DNA from: Oscarella lobularis
Taxonomy: Eukaryota > Porifera > Homoscleromorpha > Homosclerophorida > Oscarellidae
Direction: 5' to 3'
Assembly (NCBI RefSeq): GCF_947507565.1
Contig: NC_089189.1
Location: forward strand, 1,426,001-1,490,000
Length of the DNA: 64,000 bases
The notes under the pieces are model-generated. The model worked only from the letters and a program-made list of their open reading frames with translations. It was not told the DNA's origin and did no database searches. Numbering within the stretch: the first letter of the stretch is position 1; the number at the start of each line of letters is the position of its first letter. The position numbers were made by a program, and so were the translations under genes. This document shows, piece after piece, positions 63,587-64,000 of this stretch.

Positions 63587-63863
63587 TGTCACGACTGCGT
63601 ACCCGCTGGCGCAGCCGTGGATTGTCCGCTTGGGGACGCAGCCCATTCCGGGCCACGGCCCCGTTCCGTCAACGCGCTCTCTGTAAGTTAGTTAAACTTA
63701 AGCTTTATTGACGTCTGCTTAGCTACTCTCCCTGGTCACCAGTTTGGCCAGAACTGGAGCCCCTCTTCTAATATTCGCTATTAACCTCCTGACGTCACTA
63801 CCACGCTACGTAACATGAACACATACGTCACTACACAGACAGCCCGTATATAGAATCGTCACA
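63587..63863 (-). repeat. 5' LTR (element sense)
   Basis: 277 bp; the partner of 55647-55923. It is followed at 63864 by AGTG, repeating the left flank. Confidence 0.9.
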
Positions 63864-63943
63864 AGTGGTGAGCGCAGAAAACAGCGCACACCCTTTATGC
63901 AAGTGTGATTGTCTCTTTAAGGAGCCCCTAGATCTTCGAAGGC

Positions 63944-64000
63944 GGCGTCACACGACCCACCGCATGGCTTCGTTGTCACACGACCCACCGCATGGCTTCG
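63944..64000. repeat. Short tandem repeat at the window end
   Basis: GTCACACGACCCACCGCATG plus GCTTCG occurs twice (about 63949 and 63975) and may continue beyond the window. Confidence 0.7.

Larger units (their letters stand above)
55647..63863 (-). mobile_element. LTR retrotransposon unit with captured ROCK sequence and a nested element
   Basis: Direct 277-bp LTRs (55647-55923, 63587-63863), each TGTCACGACT...CGTCACA on the plus strand, i.e. 5'-TGTGACG...GTGACA-3' in element sense. They differ at two sites by eye. AGTG flanks both sides. PBS and PPT are in place and show minus-strand orientation. The internal region minus the nested 58979-63161 unit is about 3.5 kb and shows no gag, protease, RT or integrase, so the element is non-autonomous. 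It carries a sense-oriented ROCK coiled-coil segment. Confidence 0.85.

Noticed and set aside
63291-63656. Gag ORF of the outer LTR element
   Set aside because: The frame starts inside the LTR, is only hydrophilic low-complexity sequence, and has no capsid or zinc-knuckle motif.

Overview
This is eukaryotic DNA. Genes are split by very short GT-AG introns (mostly about 45-60 bp), AATAAA signals follow several stop codons, and more than half of the window is transposons or other repeats. The protein families (a long MEGF/Draper-like EGF receptor, SRCR domains, a MAM and a discoidin domain, a teneurin-like YD-repeat protein, profilin, Rho-kinase coiled coil, UNC93, DIRS-like and Helitron elements) point to an early-branching animal. 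A sponge is my best guess; that assignment is inference, not proof.

Layout. 1-2694 (+): 3' part of a teneurin/RHS-like YD-repeat gene. 3617-13197 (+): a complete transmembrane receptor (signal peptide, three copies of an unnamed domain, TSP1, MAM, CBM-like, F5/8C, about 26 MEGF-type EGF repeats, TM, tail ending in NPLY). 13.5-15.6 kb: tandemly duplicated short repeats. 15641-16205 (+): a two-exon gene for an RG-rich/KE-rich protein. 16.7-22.9 kb (-): a nearly intact OTU-bearing Helitron with one frameshift, flanked by copies of the same repeat family. 25.1-26.4 kb (+): a CXC-Ulp1-PHD gene broken only at homopolymer runs. 27.4-28.2 kb: two convergent decayed SRCR genes. 28.5-28.9 kb (-): profilin. 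29-36.5 kb: repeats (a pogo-like element inside a CTTCCGCTA satellite, a LINE 3' end, a TIR element).

37-49.3 kb holds three related kinase loci: a Kelch-coiled coil-kinase gene (-), a kinase-only derivative with a new N-terminus (-), and a decayed inverted copy (+). Copies of a roughly 1 kb repeat and a UNC93 fragment lie between them. 51.1-51.9 kb (+): HECT-like C-terminal gene. 52.7-53.9 kb (+): decayed UNC93-like gene. 54.2-55.3 kb (+): decayed helical gene of unknown function.

55647-63863 (-) is a complete, young LTR retrotransposon unit: 277-bp LTRs with 2 differences counted by eye, AGTG target duplication, PBS and PPT. Its internal region has no recognisable gag or pol of its own. 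It carries a sense-oriented, intronless coiled-coil segment that I recognise as Rho-associated kinase (ROCK). A 4.2-kb unit bounded by inverted repeats and holding DIRS-like gag, RT, RNase H and a truncated tyrosine recombinase is inserted in it. This captured ROCK segment and the newly built kinase-only gene at 42-43 kb are the most interesting things in the window.
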